In this document: one piece after another, positions 6,419 through 13,828 of the stretch
Layout: every line of letters begins with the position of its first letter
How positions within the stretch are numbered: the stretch's first letter is position 1
DNA from: a virus
Direction: 5' to 3' (one strand)
IMG/VR virus record: IMGVR_UViG_3300021376_000414
Span: 1-21,667 of that record
DNA: 21,667 nt
Translations under genes and position numbers: made by a program
The notes under the pieces: model-generated
Databases searched by the model: none
Told to the model about the DNA's origin: nothing
The model's input: only the letters and a program-made list of their open reading frames with translations

Positions 6419-8821
6419 CTAGCTAAGGTTGCCGCCCAAGCCCAGTCCAGCTGCAAAGCTTTCAGCTAACACTTGTTGCTGACCACTTTCAACCTGCATC
6501 TGCACCTGACTGGTCAGCTGTTGCGATGCTTGAAACTCCAAACGGGCCTGTAGGCTTGGTTCACCCATACTGCGTTCGATACCGAGCGGCACCACCAGCG
6601 TCGAGGTTTCCAATCGGAGTTCAAAAAGCACATTAAAGATTGGCTTATACGGTAAGGCCAGCTCTAGCGGTTGTAGGCTGATTGCGAACTGTTCAGTCTG
6701 ATTATTGGGCAGCGACGCCAGCAACGCATTGACAGCAGCCTGATCATTGACATTTACAGGTTCGTCCAGCTGCACACTGTTAGCGATAACAGGGTTGGCC
6801 ACCACAGTCTCCTCTGGTGCCACCGGCAACGCTGTTGTTCCTGGTGCTACCGGTGTCCATAGCGGACCATTGACATCCCCGTCTGCCACGCCCCAGTAGA
6901 GCGCATCCGTGGAAACCAAACAGCTGTTGGCGTCAAATGTCCAGCAACTTCCATTGGTACGGTATGTGGCCGTGATGCCGTTGCTTTGCAGATGAAATGC
7001 CCCAAGCGGTTCAGTTGGCAGCACACCTAAAGCGGTTACAAGTTGCAGTCCTAAGCGGTGTCCTATCAATAGACGATTTTGCTCCTCCGCATAATCGCTT
7101 GCGACTTCACTTCCATTTCCCGCAATAACATTCCCTTCAGCGTCAACTATGTCATCGGGGAGGAAGGGGACTGAAAATTGACCGCTACGACTTGTTGTGT
7201 CTGATGGTGTATCGCCTATTTTCATGCTGGCAGTACCTTGAATTACGATGTTGCCAGCCTGCACACCAGCGTTGGCAAGGTAATCGGGTATTGGTTTTGC
7301 ATCCGGTGTCGATGTTGTTTGGAGATTCACCTCGTAATTTTCATACACAAGTGCAAAAAACTGATCAAGTAACACGTAAAGATTTGCGCTAGAACTGCGA
7401 AATGCTGGCTTTAGGGCGGCTGCTGATAAAGCCTGCTGACCCATTTGAGTTGATCCATAAGCAACAAATGTCTGCTTGATTTCTTTTGTCCACTGATCGC
7501 CGTAGAGATACGAAGTTGTCACCATGTTTGATACTCCCTGCCCCGAGGGAATGGTCTCAAATTTGGAATAGTCACCAATGCCTATACGGCCCAAAGCTTC
7601 GGCATAAGATATTGTTTCAACAGATTCTTGATAACTCTTGCGAAACGTGGGCAGAGTGGGCATCACATAGATTGTACCGGCAGACGAAAGGATTGGATGA
7701 CTGGACACGTCATTACCTGTTAGTGCATCCTTCGCGCTTTCTATTTCTTGTTCTAGCTGCTCCTGCTCCTGCTCGCTTAGCGGAGGCGCTGGTATTTCTT
7801 CATACACATAATTCTCTGTCTTAGTTGTTGTGACAGATTGATAGGCAATGCCATCATCCAGGCCAGCATCAATGTAATCCTGAATGATTTGACTATTGAC
7901 TTTAACTAAGGCTGTGTCGGTGGTGATAACTTGTTGCATTGTACGGCTATCAGGTTCCGCTGTCTCCGTAGAGGTAGTTGCTGTTTCAGTAATGTCATAC
8001 GTTCGCGTGTTACCATTTTTCAGCGTAACCTTAAGGCCTGTAGTTATGCTGCCGCTACTGTTAGTCCAAGATTGGGTCCATGTGCCATATGAGCCCGACA
8101 CTACGTGTACTCCTGCTGAATGTTGAAGTGGCGTCAATGTTTGCGCATCCCCTGTTGCTACAGGCGTTTCACTGTAATCAACGCCCCCTTCATTCGAAGA
8201 AATATCGACCACTTGATCAAAATTAACTACGGGGCCATCAAGTGACAGCTCCTCGTATGAAAACGCCTGCAATATATTTTCGGCATTTACATAGCCAAAA
8301 CGAGAAACACTTGCCAATATATCCGACATTGTAGTAACATAATCATCAGCGGTTAGAGAGGACAGCTGCTTTTTTAAGTCCCATTGACCAATGACTCCAA
8401 CATCGATACCAATGCGATCCGCCATCACCTCAAAAGCATCGTGCAAATCAAGTACAGGTGCATCTTTATAGGTGCGGCCATATAGCGCATCAACCAATGT
8501 GCTATTGATAACCCCGCCGCCTTGATCTTTCATATATGCCAATTCATCGGCTATTGAGACACTTGTTTCATTTTTTAGTGGGTTTGCAAAGGATTTTGTG
8601 ATGCGAAAAACGCTACGCGGGAAACGGACGGCTTGCTGGCCATCAGGTGTAATGTATGCCAACAACACCTGCTCGCCAACCGCCGGAGTGATCAAGCCAG
8701 CGATCACCAGCTCTCCTGTTGTAAAGATCAGCCCTTGACCTTGCACATGGTCATCACGCACGCTGCCAGAAATAATTGGCCCCAAGTTGCAGATGACCTC
8801 GGCACGAACATCAAGCACCAT
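6419..8821 (-). CDS. large tail protein, putative baseplate hub/tail tip, 800 aa
   Basis: The true start is probably the ATG at 8821 (MVLDVRAEVICNLGPIISGS), which overlaps the preceding stop and has GGAG eight bases upstream. An 11-residue extension to 8854 is less likely. The first 220 residues (ISGSVRDDHVQGQGLIFTTG, then DLHDAFEVMADRIGIDVGVI, then LASVSRFGYVNAENILQAFS) resemble a hub-type protein: a beta domain followed by a segment describing a short period in which the protein is tested against the tape tip. The middle has threonine-rich strands and a glutamate/glutamine coiled coil (LSEQEQEQLEQEIESAKDAL). The C-terminus is helical. The gene is noticeably less GC-rich (about 7000-8600) than its neighbours. 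The hub role is inferred from size and position. Confidence 0.65.
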   Translation of the reverse strand: MVLDVRAEVICNLGPIISGSVRDDHVQGQGLIFTTGELVIAGLITPAVGEQVLLAYITPDGQQAVRFPRSVFRITKSFANPLKNETSVSIADELAYMKDQGGGVINSTLVDALYGRTYKDAPVLDLHDAFEVMADRIGIDVGVIGQWDLKKQLSSLTADDYVTTMSDILASVSRFGYVNAENILQAFSYEELSLDGPVVNFDQVVDISSNEGGVDYSETPVATGDAQTLTPLQHSAGVHVVSGSYGTWTQSWTNSSGSITTGLKVTLKNGNTRTYDITETATTSTETAEPDSRTMQQVITTDTALVKVNSQIIQDYIDAGLDDGIAYQSVTTTKTENYVYEEIPAPPLSEQEQEQLEQEIESAKDALTGNDVSSHPILSSAGTIYVMPTLPTFRKSYQESVETISYAEALGRIGIGDYSKFETIPSGQGVSNMVTTSYLYGDQWTKEIKQTFVAYGSTQMGQQALSAAALKPAFRSSSANLYVLLDQFFALVYENYEVNLQTTSTPDAKPIPDYLANAGVQAGNIVIQGTASMKIGDTPSDTTSRSGQFSVPFLPDDIVDAEGNVIAGNGSEVASDYAEEQNRLLIGHRLGLQLVTALGVLPTEPLGAFHLQSNGITATYRTNGSCWTFDANSCLVSTDALYWGVADGDVNGPLWTPVAPGTTALPVAPEETVVANPVIANSVQLDEPVNVNDQAAVNALLASLPNNQTEQFAISLQPLELALPYKPIFNVLFELRLETSTLVVPLGIERSMGEPSLQARLEFQASQQLTSQVQMQVESGQQQVLAESFAAGLGLGGNLS

Positions 8822-9570
8822 CAGACTTGCTCCACGGTAATGCTGACACTCCAAACGTTGGTCTTTAAGCCATTAACTATCCGGGTTTCAACCGAAGCCG
8901 TCGGCGCGCTAGTGGGCCACCAATCACCAACTACCGGGGCGCTTTGCACCGTGCTCGCCACCCAGTTGCGCAGGGTATAGAAGGCCGCCTCATTAGCCAC
9001 GGTTCCACTGATCTGACGCACGGCTGAGGCGCGCAGCGGCCCTTGAACGTAGGCAAACCCCCCGGCGGTGCGCTCCAGTGTCGGCAGATCGTCCAACGAC
9101 TCCATCGGTTCCGTCAACGTGATTGTCACCCCGCCCAAGGTCACGGTGCCGAGGTTGGGCAGCATGGCATCGTCAGCGGCAGCGCTTTTCTCCAGCGCTT
9201 TCTTGGCGATGCTTAAAGCTTGGTTGGCATCCACCAAGGTGGCGCTTACCTGCACATAGGAGCCGAGCTGATCAAAGCTGGGGGCATCGGTGAACCAACA
9301 AGCCACGCCGGAGGCGGTGAGGCCATTGGCACTGGCGCTCAACGCCACGGTGCTGCCAACACTGTTGCTGGCAATCGAATCAGCATCTCCCTGGCGTGCC
9401 GCCAGCCAGGTTTCAAAGATGCTTTTGAACTGCCCCAACTGCGTGCTGTCCAGCAGCCCGTTGATGGTCCAGCTCCGTGCCGCCAGACCCAGCTGCACAT
9501 CATCGGCCTGATAGCCAAAAGGCTGCGCCGTGAGGTTCTTAATTTGCAGGCCGTTGATGGTGACGCTCAT
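8821..9570 (-). CDS. tail protein with two similar halves, 249 aa
   Basis: The family is not recognised by name, but the location immediately after the tape measure suggests a distal tail or tail-tip adaptor. The protein seems to contain two copies of one fold. The first half has RSWTINGLLDSTQLGQFKSI, then FETWLAARQGD, later VQVSATLVDA. The second half has SAVRQISGTVANEAAFYTLR, then NWVASTVQSAP, later VWSVSITVEQV. Each shows a strand, a helix starting at an NG/AN turn, a Trp-containing helix end and a closing strand. The ATG follows the tape measure stop without a gap, and its own stop overlaps the next ATG (TGATG). Confidence 0.72.
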   Translation of the reverse strand: MSVTINGLQIKNLTAQPFGYQADDVQLGLAARSWTINGLLDSTQLGQFKSIFETWLAARQGDADSIASNSVGSTVALSASANGLTASGVACWFTDAPSFDQLGSYVQVSATLVDANQALSIAKKALEKSAAADDAMLPNLGTVTLGGVTITLTEPMESLDDLPTLERTAGGFAYVQGPLRASAVRQISGTVANEAAFYTLRNWVASTVQSAPVVGDWWPTSAPTASVETRIVNGLKTNVWSVSITVEQV

Positions 9571-11868
9571 TTACCGAGAAGTCCCACTCACCGCTGGTGA
9601 GTTGCCTCGGGCGATGCCACCCGTACCGTTGAGAGTGACATTGACGGTTGCCTGCTTGCCAGTGTTGGTAGCGATCTGCGAGAGGTAGGTGTTCATCTGG
9701 GAGAACTGCTGATTGCCGTCAATCACGGTGTTGACCTGCGTTTGGAAAGACGTGGAGAGATCACCGCGCGCCTCTGAGGCACCCTGCAGCTGGTTTCTAA
9801 AGTTCTGCGCTGAAACCGCTGCAGCGTCTGCGTAGCCGGCTTGCTCGCTGAGCTGCCTGTTGACATCGCGTTGCAGCTGCGCCTGCTGCTCGGCGCTGGC
9901 GTTCTGCGCCTGACCGTTGAGAGCAATCAAGCGCTCCTGGCCCAATCGTTCACGGGCTACGGCCTGCTGTTCGCCTAGCAGTTGTTGACGCAGGCCGCCA
10001 AGCGCTTGCTCCTCGCTGTTCTGCTTACGGATTAGATCAAGGTTCTGCTGCGCCAGCTCCACATTGCGCTGTGTTTCAGGGGTGTTCTTCTCGTTATTGG
10101 CCATCTGCGCTTGGATCAATGCGATCTGCGCTTCAATCTCTGCGCGCTTGCCCGCTGCAGCGACTTTCTGCTGTTCAAACGCCAGGCTGGCCTGCTGACT
10201 GCCCTGCTCGGCCACTAGAGCGCGTGCCTTGAGGTCAAACTCGGCCACGGTCTGGTTGAACTTAGCTTGGCCAAATTTCTTCTCTATTTGTTTGCGCTGC
10301 GCGTCGTTTTTAGCTAAGTCCTGGGCCTGCTTCATCTCCTGATCCAACAGGGTCTTGATCGTGTCGGAGCGACTAAGGGCGCCTTGTGCGCGGGCTGCAT
10401 TGATCTCGCCAACCAGCTTGTGCTCCTGTGCGTAGAAGCCAAGGCGTGCTTCCTGCCCCTGCAGGTTGCTCTTCTCAATCACTAGGGATTTGAGCTGCTG
10501 GTTTTGACGGTTTAACAGCGCTTTCTTTTCTGCCGCCGCGTGTTGCGCAGCGGCGGCGTTGGCTTCAAGCTGCTTGACCTTGGTGCGGTCGGTTTCAGCA
10601 CCGAGCTTGGCCTGACTGCCACTAGCGCCTTCAATGGCTTTGCCCACCGCCGCAGCGGTGCCAGCCCCGACGGCCAAGGCAGCCGCTACCTTAATGGCAC
10701 CGGCGGGGTTCATGATCGACTGCGCAATGGCCGCTGCCACGGCCAGCCCCTTTTGTGCTGCAGTCGCAATTTTGGTGGCCTTGGCGATCAGCATGTAGGT
10801 GCCCACTGCGCCGCCAAGACCCGCCATCACCGCCACCAGCGTCTTGGTGTTATCGGCGGCAAACTTCACTGCACCGGCCAAGTTCTTGGCCGCTCCCGCA
10901 ACAGTTCCCAGCAAGGTGTCACCAAGGGCCCTCTGCAAGTCCTCCCAGGCGTTGTTGAGCCGCGCAAACTGCTGCGCCGTTGTCTCTGCCCCACCACCGC
11001 CTGCGGTCAATTCATTGAGACCCTTAGTTAATGCCGGGAAGAAGTCCCCCGCTGCTAGCTGCCCGGACTCCACCAGGCCGATTAGACTCTGCTGACTGAT
11101 GCCTAGGCCTTTCGCAGTGGCGGCCAAGGCAATCGGCATGCGATCACCCAACTGCCCGCGCAGCTCCTCCATCTGCACGGTGCCCTTGGAGGCGACCTGC
11201 TGCAGCGCTTGCAGGCTGCCACTGACTGCATCATTGCTCAGGCCTAAGGATTGACCTGCCTTGGCCACCGCAGCAAAGACCGCCTGCTGTTGCTGCATGG
11301 GAATCCCAGCAGCGCTGGCTGCAGCGGTAAAGCTGCCGAAATCGTTGGAGAGCTGCTTGTAGGAAAGGCCCAGCTGATCGGCAACGCCCCTGGTGAACTT
11401 GAGCGCGTCCGCTGCACCGCCACTGCCCAGGGTGTTTGTCAGCTTGCGGGTGATCGTCTCAAACTCCACCGACTCTTGCACAGCACCCTTGATGCCAGCC
11501 GCCACGCCCGCAACGCTCAGCCCAATGCCCGCTGCATTGGCCAGGCCGCCCAGCCCTCCGCCACCTCCGCCACCTCCGCCACGGAGGCCTGCCTCGGCCT
11601 TCAGGCGCTCTTGCGTGGCACTGCGAATGTCCTTCTGCAGCTGCTTGTATTTCTTGCTGCCGATCTCAACCAGCCGGATCTCCTCATTCAGGCTGTTGAT
11701 CCGTATATCCAGGGACGCCAGCGTGCCCTTGCCAGGGGGACCGCCAAGAGAATCCTTGACCTTCTGCCCGGCGCCCTGCGCCATGGAGACTATTTTGTCA
11801 ATACCAGCCCTGAAAAAGCTGGTGTCTAGCAGGACATCAAAGGTTGCCCGTCCCAGCGACTCCGCCAC
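9571..11868 (-). CDS. tape measure protein
   Basis: This 765-aa protein sets tail length and is ejected with DNA. The characteristic conserved block of tape measure proteins is present (GTVQMEELRGQLGDRMPIAL, residues about 229-248), preceded by KLTNTLGSGGAADALKFT and AVFAAVAKAGQSLGLS. A hydrophobic stretch at roughly 345-410 (LVAVMAGLGGAVGTYMLI and following) is a probable membrane-interacting segment. Residues 420-700 are Gln/Ala/Glu-rich helix and coiled coil. Nine consecutive glycines (97-105) are encoded by a short GC-rich repeat near 11554-11583. At about 0.15 nm per residue the tail would be about 115 nm. The GTG start at 11868 follows TAGGACGAC. The stop abuts the next ATG (TAAATG). 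Confidence 0.95.
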   Translation of the reverse strand: MAESLGRATFDVLLDTSFFRAGIDKIVSMAQGAGQKVKDSLGGPPGKGTLASLDIRINSLNEEIRLVEIGSKKYKQLQKDIRSATQERLKAEAGLRGGGGGGGGGLGGLANAAGIGLSVAGVAAGIKGAVQESVEFETITRKLTNTLGSGGAADALKFTRGVADQLGLSYKQLSNDFGSFTAAASAAGIPMQQQQAVFAAVAKAGQSLGLSNDAVSGSLQALQQVASKGTVQMEELRGQLGDRMPIALAATAKGLGISQQSLIGLVESGQLAAGDFFPALTKGLNELTAGGGGAETTAQQFARLNNAWEDLQRALGDTLLGTVAGAAKNLAGAVKFAADNTKTLVAVMAGLGGAVGTYMLIAKATKIATAAQKGLAVAAAIAQSIMNPAGAIKVAAALAVGAGTAAAVGKAIEGASGSQAKLGAETDRTKVKQLEANAAAAQHAAAEKKALLNRQNQQLKSLVIEKSNLQGQEARLGFYAQEHKLVGEINAARAQGALSRSDTIKTLLDQEMKQAQDLAKNDAQRKQIEKKFGQAKFNQTVAEFDLKARALVAEQGSQQASLAFEQQKVAAAGKRAEIEAQIALIQAQMANNEKNTPETQRNVELAQQNLDLIRKQNSEEQALGGLRQQLLGEQQAVARERLGQERLIALNGQAQNASAEQQAQLQRDVNRQLSEQAGYADAAAVSAQNFRNQLQGASEARGDLSTSFQTQVNTVIDGNQQFSQMNTYLSQIATNTGKQATVNVTLNGTGGIARGNSPAVSGTSR

Positions 11869-11899
11869 GTCGTCCTACTGCTGTGTCGTGAAGTTGCCC

Positions 11900-12298
11900 T
11901 CAGAGCAACAGCTTTTGTAGCGTGCTCAACGGCGGCAGCTTGGCCAGGGCCGGTTTAATCCAGTCGCGTGGGGGCATCTGCTTGCCAGTAGCGGTGCGGT
12001 AGCCCTTGAGGATCAAGTACGAATAGGGCACCGTCCAAGTGAAGCGGAAGCCGTTGTCGATTGGCGTGCGCAGCTGGCTTTGACGGAAAGCACCGCTGTC
12101 GATGATGTCGCGCGGGCTGCCGGCGTCCTCACGGCCTTTGCCTTTGCGATTGGTACGCCCCCGCGTGGTGGTGGTGGGCCAAGTGAATTGCTTGGCGCTG
12201 ATCTCTTTGGTGAACTGCGCTTCAAGCAACTGGCTGTAACGCTCAAAAGCGCGCTGCAGCCGAGCCTGTAGAGCGCTGTCGTTTAGCTCAATCTTCAC
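11900..12298 (-). CDS. HK97 gp10-like tail completion/neck protein
   Basis: This 132-aa protein begins MKIELNDSALQARLQRAFERY. It contains PRDIIDSGAFRQSQ (residues about 63-76) and a C-terminal segment with YSYLILKGYRTATGK followed by PPRDWIKPALAKLP. The order helix, then D-S-G-x-L/F-R-x-S, then Y-x-x-x-x-x-x-G and a final P-R-x-W/F-I motif is the pattern of HK97 gp10-type neck or tail-completion proteins. It starts with GTG at 12298, with a perfect AGGAG seven bases upstream. The position before the tape measure gene is consistent. Confidence 0.72.
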   Translation of the reverse strand: MKIELNDSALQARLQRAFERYSQLLEAQFTKEISAKQFTWPTTTTRGRTNRKGKGREDAGSPRDIIDSGAFRQSQLRTPIDNGFRFTWTVPYSYLILKGYRTATGKQMPPRDWIKPALAKLPPLSTLQKLLL

Positions 12299-12301
12299 GG
12301 C

Positions 12302-12697
12302 TCACTCCTGGCGCACAGCATCCAGCACCACTGCATGGCCCACAGCGGCCTCCAGCAGGCTGCCGATGCCACCACGGCCGTAGGCGCTGCGCGCGGCCAC
12401 CAGCGTGATGTCATAGACGCTGCCATCGTCAATGCTCAAACTGCCTGTCATGCCCTCCAGCACAGCATCATTCAGCACCTGCGGATCGGTGACGTAGCCC
12501 TCAAAGCGGGAGGTGCGCACGTCCACGCCCGCAAAGTTCTGACCAAGCGTGGCGCCGATCTCTTTGACAAACACGCGGTAGCTGGCCGCCGTGGTGTTGG
12601 CAGTGACGTTGCCGGTGTAGAGGTCAGTTGTGGTGCCCGCTGCGGGGAGCTGAACGGTCAACTCCCCGTTGCTGTAGGCATCCAGCGGGCTAGCCAT
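12302..12697 (-). CDS. hypothetical tail/head-joining protein, 131 aa
   Basis: I do not recognise the family with confidence. The protein has an N-terminal beta-rich half (GELTVQLPAAGTTTDLYTGN, YRVFVKEIGA) and a second half with GYVTDPQVLNDAVLEGMTGSL and IDDGSVYDITLVAARS. Size and position between the tail tube and the gp10-like gene suggest a head-closure, stopper or tail-completion role. The ATG at 12697 has GAGG six bases upstream, overlapping the tube gene's stop region. A four-base gap containing TGAGCC separates it from the next gene's GTG. Confidence 0.6.
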   Translation of the reverse strand: MASPLDAYSNGELTVQLPAAGTTTDLYTGNVTANTTAASYRVFVKEIGATLGQNFAGVDVRTSRFEGYVTDPQVLNDAVLEGMTGSLSIDDGSVYDITLVAARSAYGRGGIGSLLEAAVGHAVVLDAVRQE

Positions 12698-12705
12698 CAG
12701 CTACC

Positions 12706-13176
12706 TCAGGCCGGGGCAGTTGCTTCGGTGTAGGTGTAGGAGCCGTAGCCCTGCAGGGTGAAGCTCACGGTGGCGATACCGCCGGCCTCAATCGACTCAG
12801 AAAAGTCGGTGATGATGCCGATGCCCGCGTGCTTCTCCACGGTGGCCACCGAGGAGCCGGGGTCAGGGGATTCCCTATACCACTTGACGTATTGACCAGT
12901 GGGAGCATCGAGGGCCGCGTCTTTCAGCAGCTTGTAGCCCGCATCCACCGTGTCCAAGTTCATGGTCATCGGGATGCTGTAGCTCTGCGAGGTAGCCACA
13001 GCCTTTTGGAAACCACCACTGGTGCCGTAATCGGTCACCGTTTCGGTTTCGGTGGAGCCTTCAATCCCCGCGTTCGTGAGGTTGAGGATTTCAGTCAGGC
13101 TGGTGCTGCTGGTGGGGTGGCTGTCGTTGGCCGTGTTGGCGTCGGCCATCCAGAGCCGATACCCGATGGCAGACAT
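12706..13176 (-). CDS. major tail tube protein
   Basis: This protein of about 156 aa (MSAIGYRLWMADANTAND onward) has the pattern of siphophage tail tube subunits: a serine/threonine-rich N-terminus, LTEILNLTNAGIEGSTETE (near residues 28-46), a middle reading QSYSIPMTMNLDTVDAGYKLL, and a C-terminal beta segment GGIATVSFTLQGYGSYTY typical of a tube beta-barrel. It polymerises into the tube around the tape measure. The start is ambiguous. The ATG at 13176 is the conventional choice, but a TTG at 13185 sits eight bases after a strong AGGAG and may be the true start. It is three genes upstream of the tape measure, as expected for a tail module. Confidence 0.78.
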   Translation of the reverse strand: MSAIGYRLWMADANTANDSHPTSSTSLTEILNLTNAGIEGSTETETVTDYGTSGGFQKAVATSQSYSIPMTMNLDTVDAGYKLLKDAALDAPTGQYVKWYRESPDPGSSVATVEKHAGIGIITDFSESIEAGGIATVSFTLQGYGSYTYTEATAPA

Positions 13177-13213
13177 AAAGGCCAAGGTGGGCGCTCCTAA
13201 AGCGATCTCACTA

Positions 13214-13221
13214 AACTTGCC
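13214..13221 (-). repeat. junction motif GGCAAGTT, copy 4
   Basis: The octamer starts one base after the TGA stop of the connector candidate and lies upstream of the tail tube gene and its AGGAG ribosome-binding site. Variants GGCAACTT (11898-11891, before the tape measure) and GGCAATTT (17576-17569, before the portal) occupy the same kind of position. Confidence 0.5.
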
Positions 13222-13222
13222 G

Positions 13223-13594
13223 TCAGGAGCGCAGCAGCTCAGCCTGGCCCAACTGTTTGGCGTAGAGGTTGGAGAAGCGGCCGTCGTAGCCCAGGGCAAG
13301 CGAGAGCTGCTCGCGCCAGTAGCCCTGCTGGGTAGTGATGCCGGCCAACTTGGCGGTGGGGTTGCCGGGCTGCCACTCCAACACGTCTGCGCGAATCAGG
13401 CCCAGATCCTCTGAGGCCTTGGCTTCAAAGGCGGTCTCCAGGGCGTTGAGCTTGGTGATGCTGGTTTGGCTGGTGGTGATCGAAGCGGCAGAGGCTTCGC
13501 CCATCAGCACGTCCAGGTGATCAAGGGCGATGGTGGTGGCTGGGATGGCGAGGTGACGGCGGATGGCCTCGCGGTCAGTGGAAAGCCAGGGCAT
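13223..13594 (-). CDS. putative head-tail connector protein, 123 aa
   Basis: The N-terminus reads MPWLSTDREAIRRHLAIPATTIAL, followed by a helical middle (SITKLNALETAFEAKA) and a C-terminal part with YWREQLSLALGYDG. The helical make-up and the location between the minor head protein and the tail tube suit a head-tail connector (adaptor), but no motif proves it. The ATG at 13594 has a good ribosome-binding site (AAGG, seven bases upstream). The gene is GC-rich again, unlike the two preceding genes. It begins 30 bases after the candidate immunity gene. Confidence 0.6.
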   Translation of the reverse strand: MPWLSTDREAIRRHLAIPATTIALDHLDVLMGEASAASITTSQTSITKLNALETAFEAKASEDLGLIRADVLEWQPGNPTAKLAGITTQQGYWREQLSLALGYDGRFSNLYAKQLGQAELLRS

Positions 13595-13624
13595 GGCGGC
13601 ACCTTTTGCTTAGGTTGCCATGGC

Positions 13625-13828
13625 TTATACAGGCCAAATGTCATTCACCGCATCAAAATCTTCATCTGTTTCAGCTAGAACCAAAAAAACTTCCACCAAC
13701 TCTGTGATTTTATTCCGTTCAGTTGTGTCGGCTTGATCGTACAAATATTTGAGCTGCCTGAATCGAGCCGCCGAAAACTTTTCAGCACTGGCGACCCTGA
13801 GAGCCTCTTCCAATAGCGGCGTGTTCAT
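13625..13828 (-). CDS. small acidic protein, candidate immunity protein for the MuF toxin
   Basis: This 67-aa protein is acidic and largely helical. It begins MNTPLLEEALRVASAEKFSA and ends ETDEDFDAVNDIWPV. I know of no family match. Its ATG (13828) overlaps the MuF-peptidase stop as ATGA, so the two are translationally coupled. It shares the AT-rich composition of the MuF C-terminal region and not that of the GC-rich connector gene after it. Small size, acidity, position immediately after a putative toxin domain and shared composition are the usual marks of an immunity gene in polymorphic toxin loci. The function is inferred from context only. Confidence 0.72.
   Translation of the reverse strand: MNTPLLEEALRVASAEKFSAARFRQLKYLYDQADTTERNKITELVEVFLVLAETDEDFDAVNDIWPV

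Noticed and set aside
11393-11920. Plus-strand proline-rich open frame opposite the tape measure gene
   Set aside because: The proline run is the antisense reading of the poly-glycine codons; it is a shadow of a GC-rich gene.
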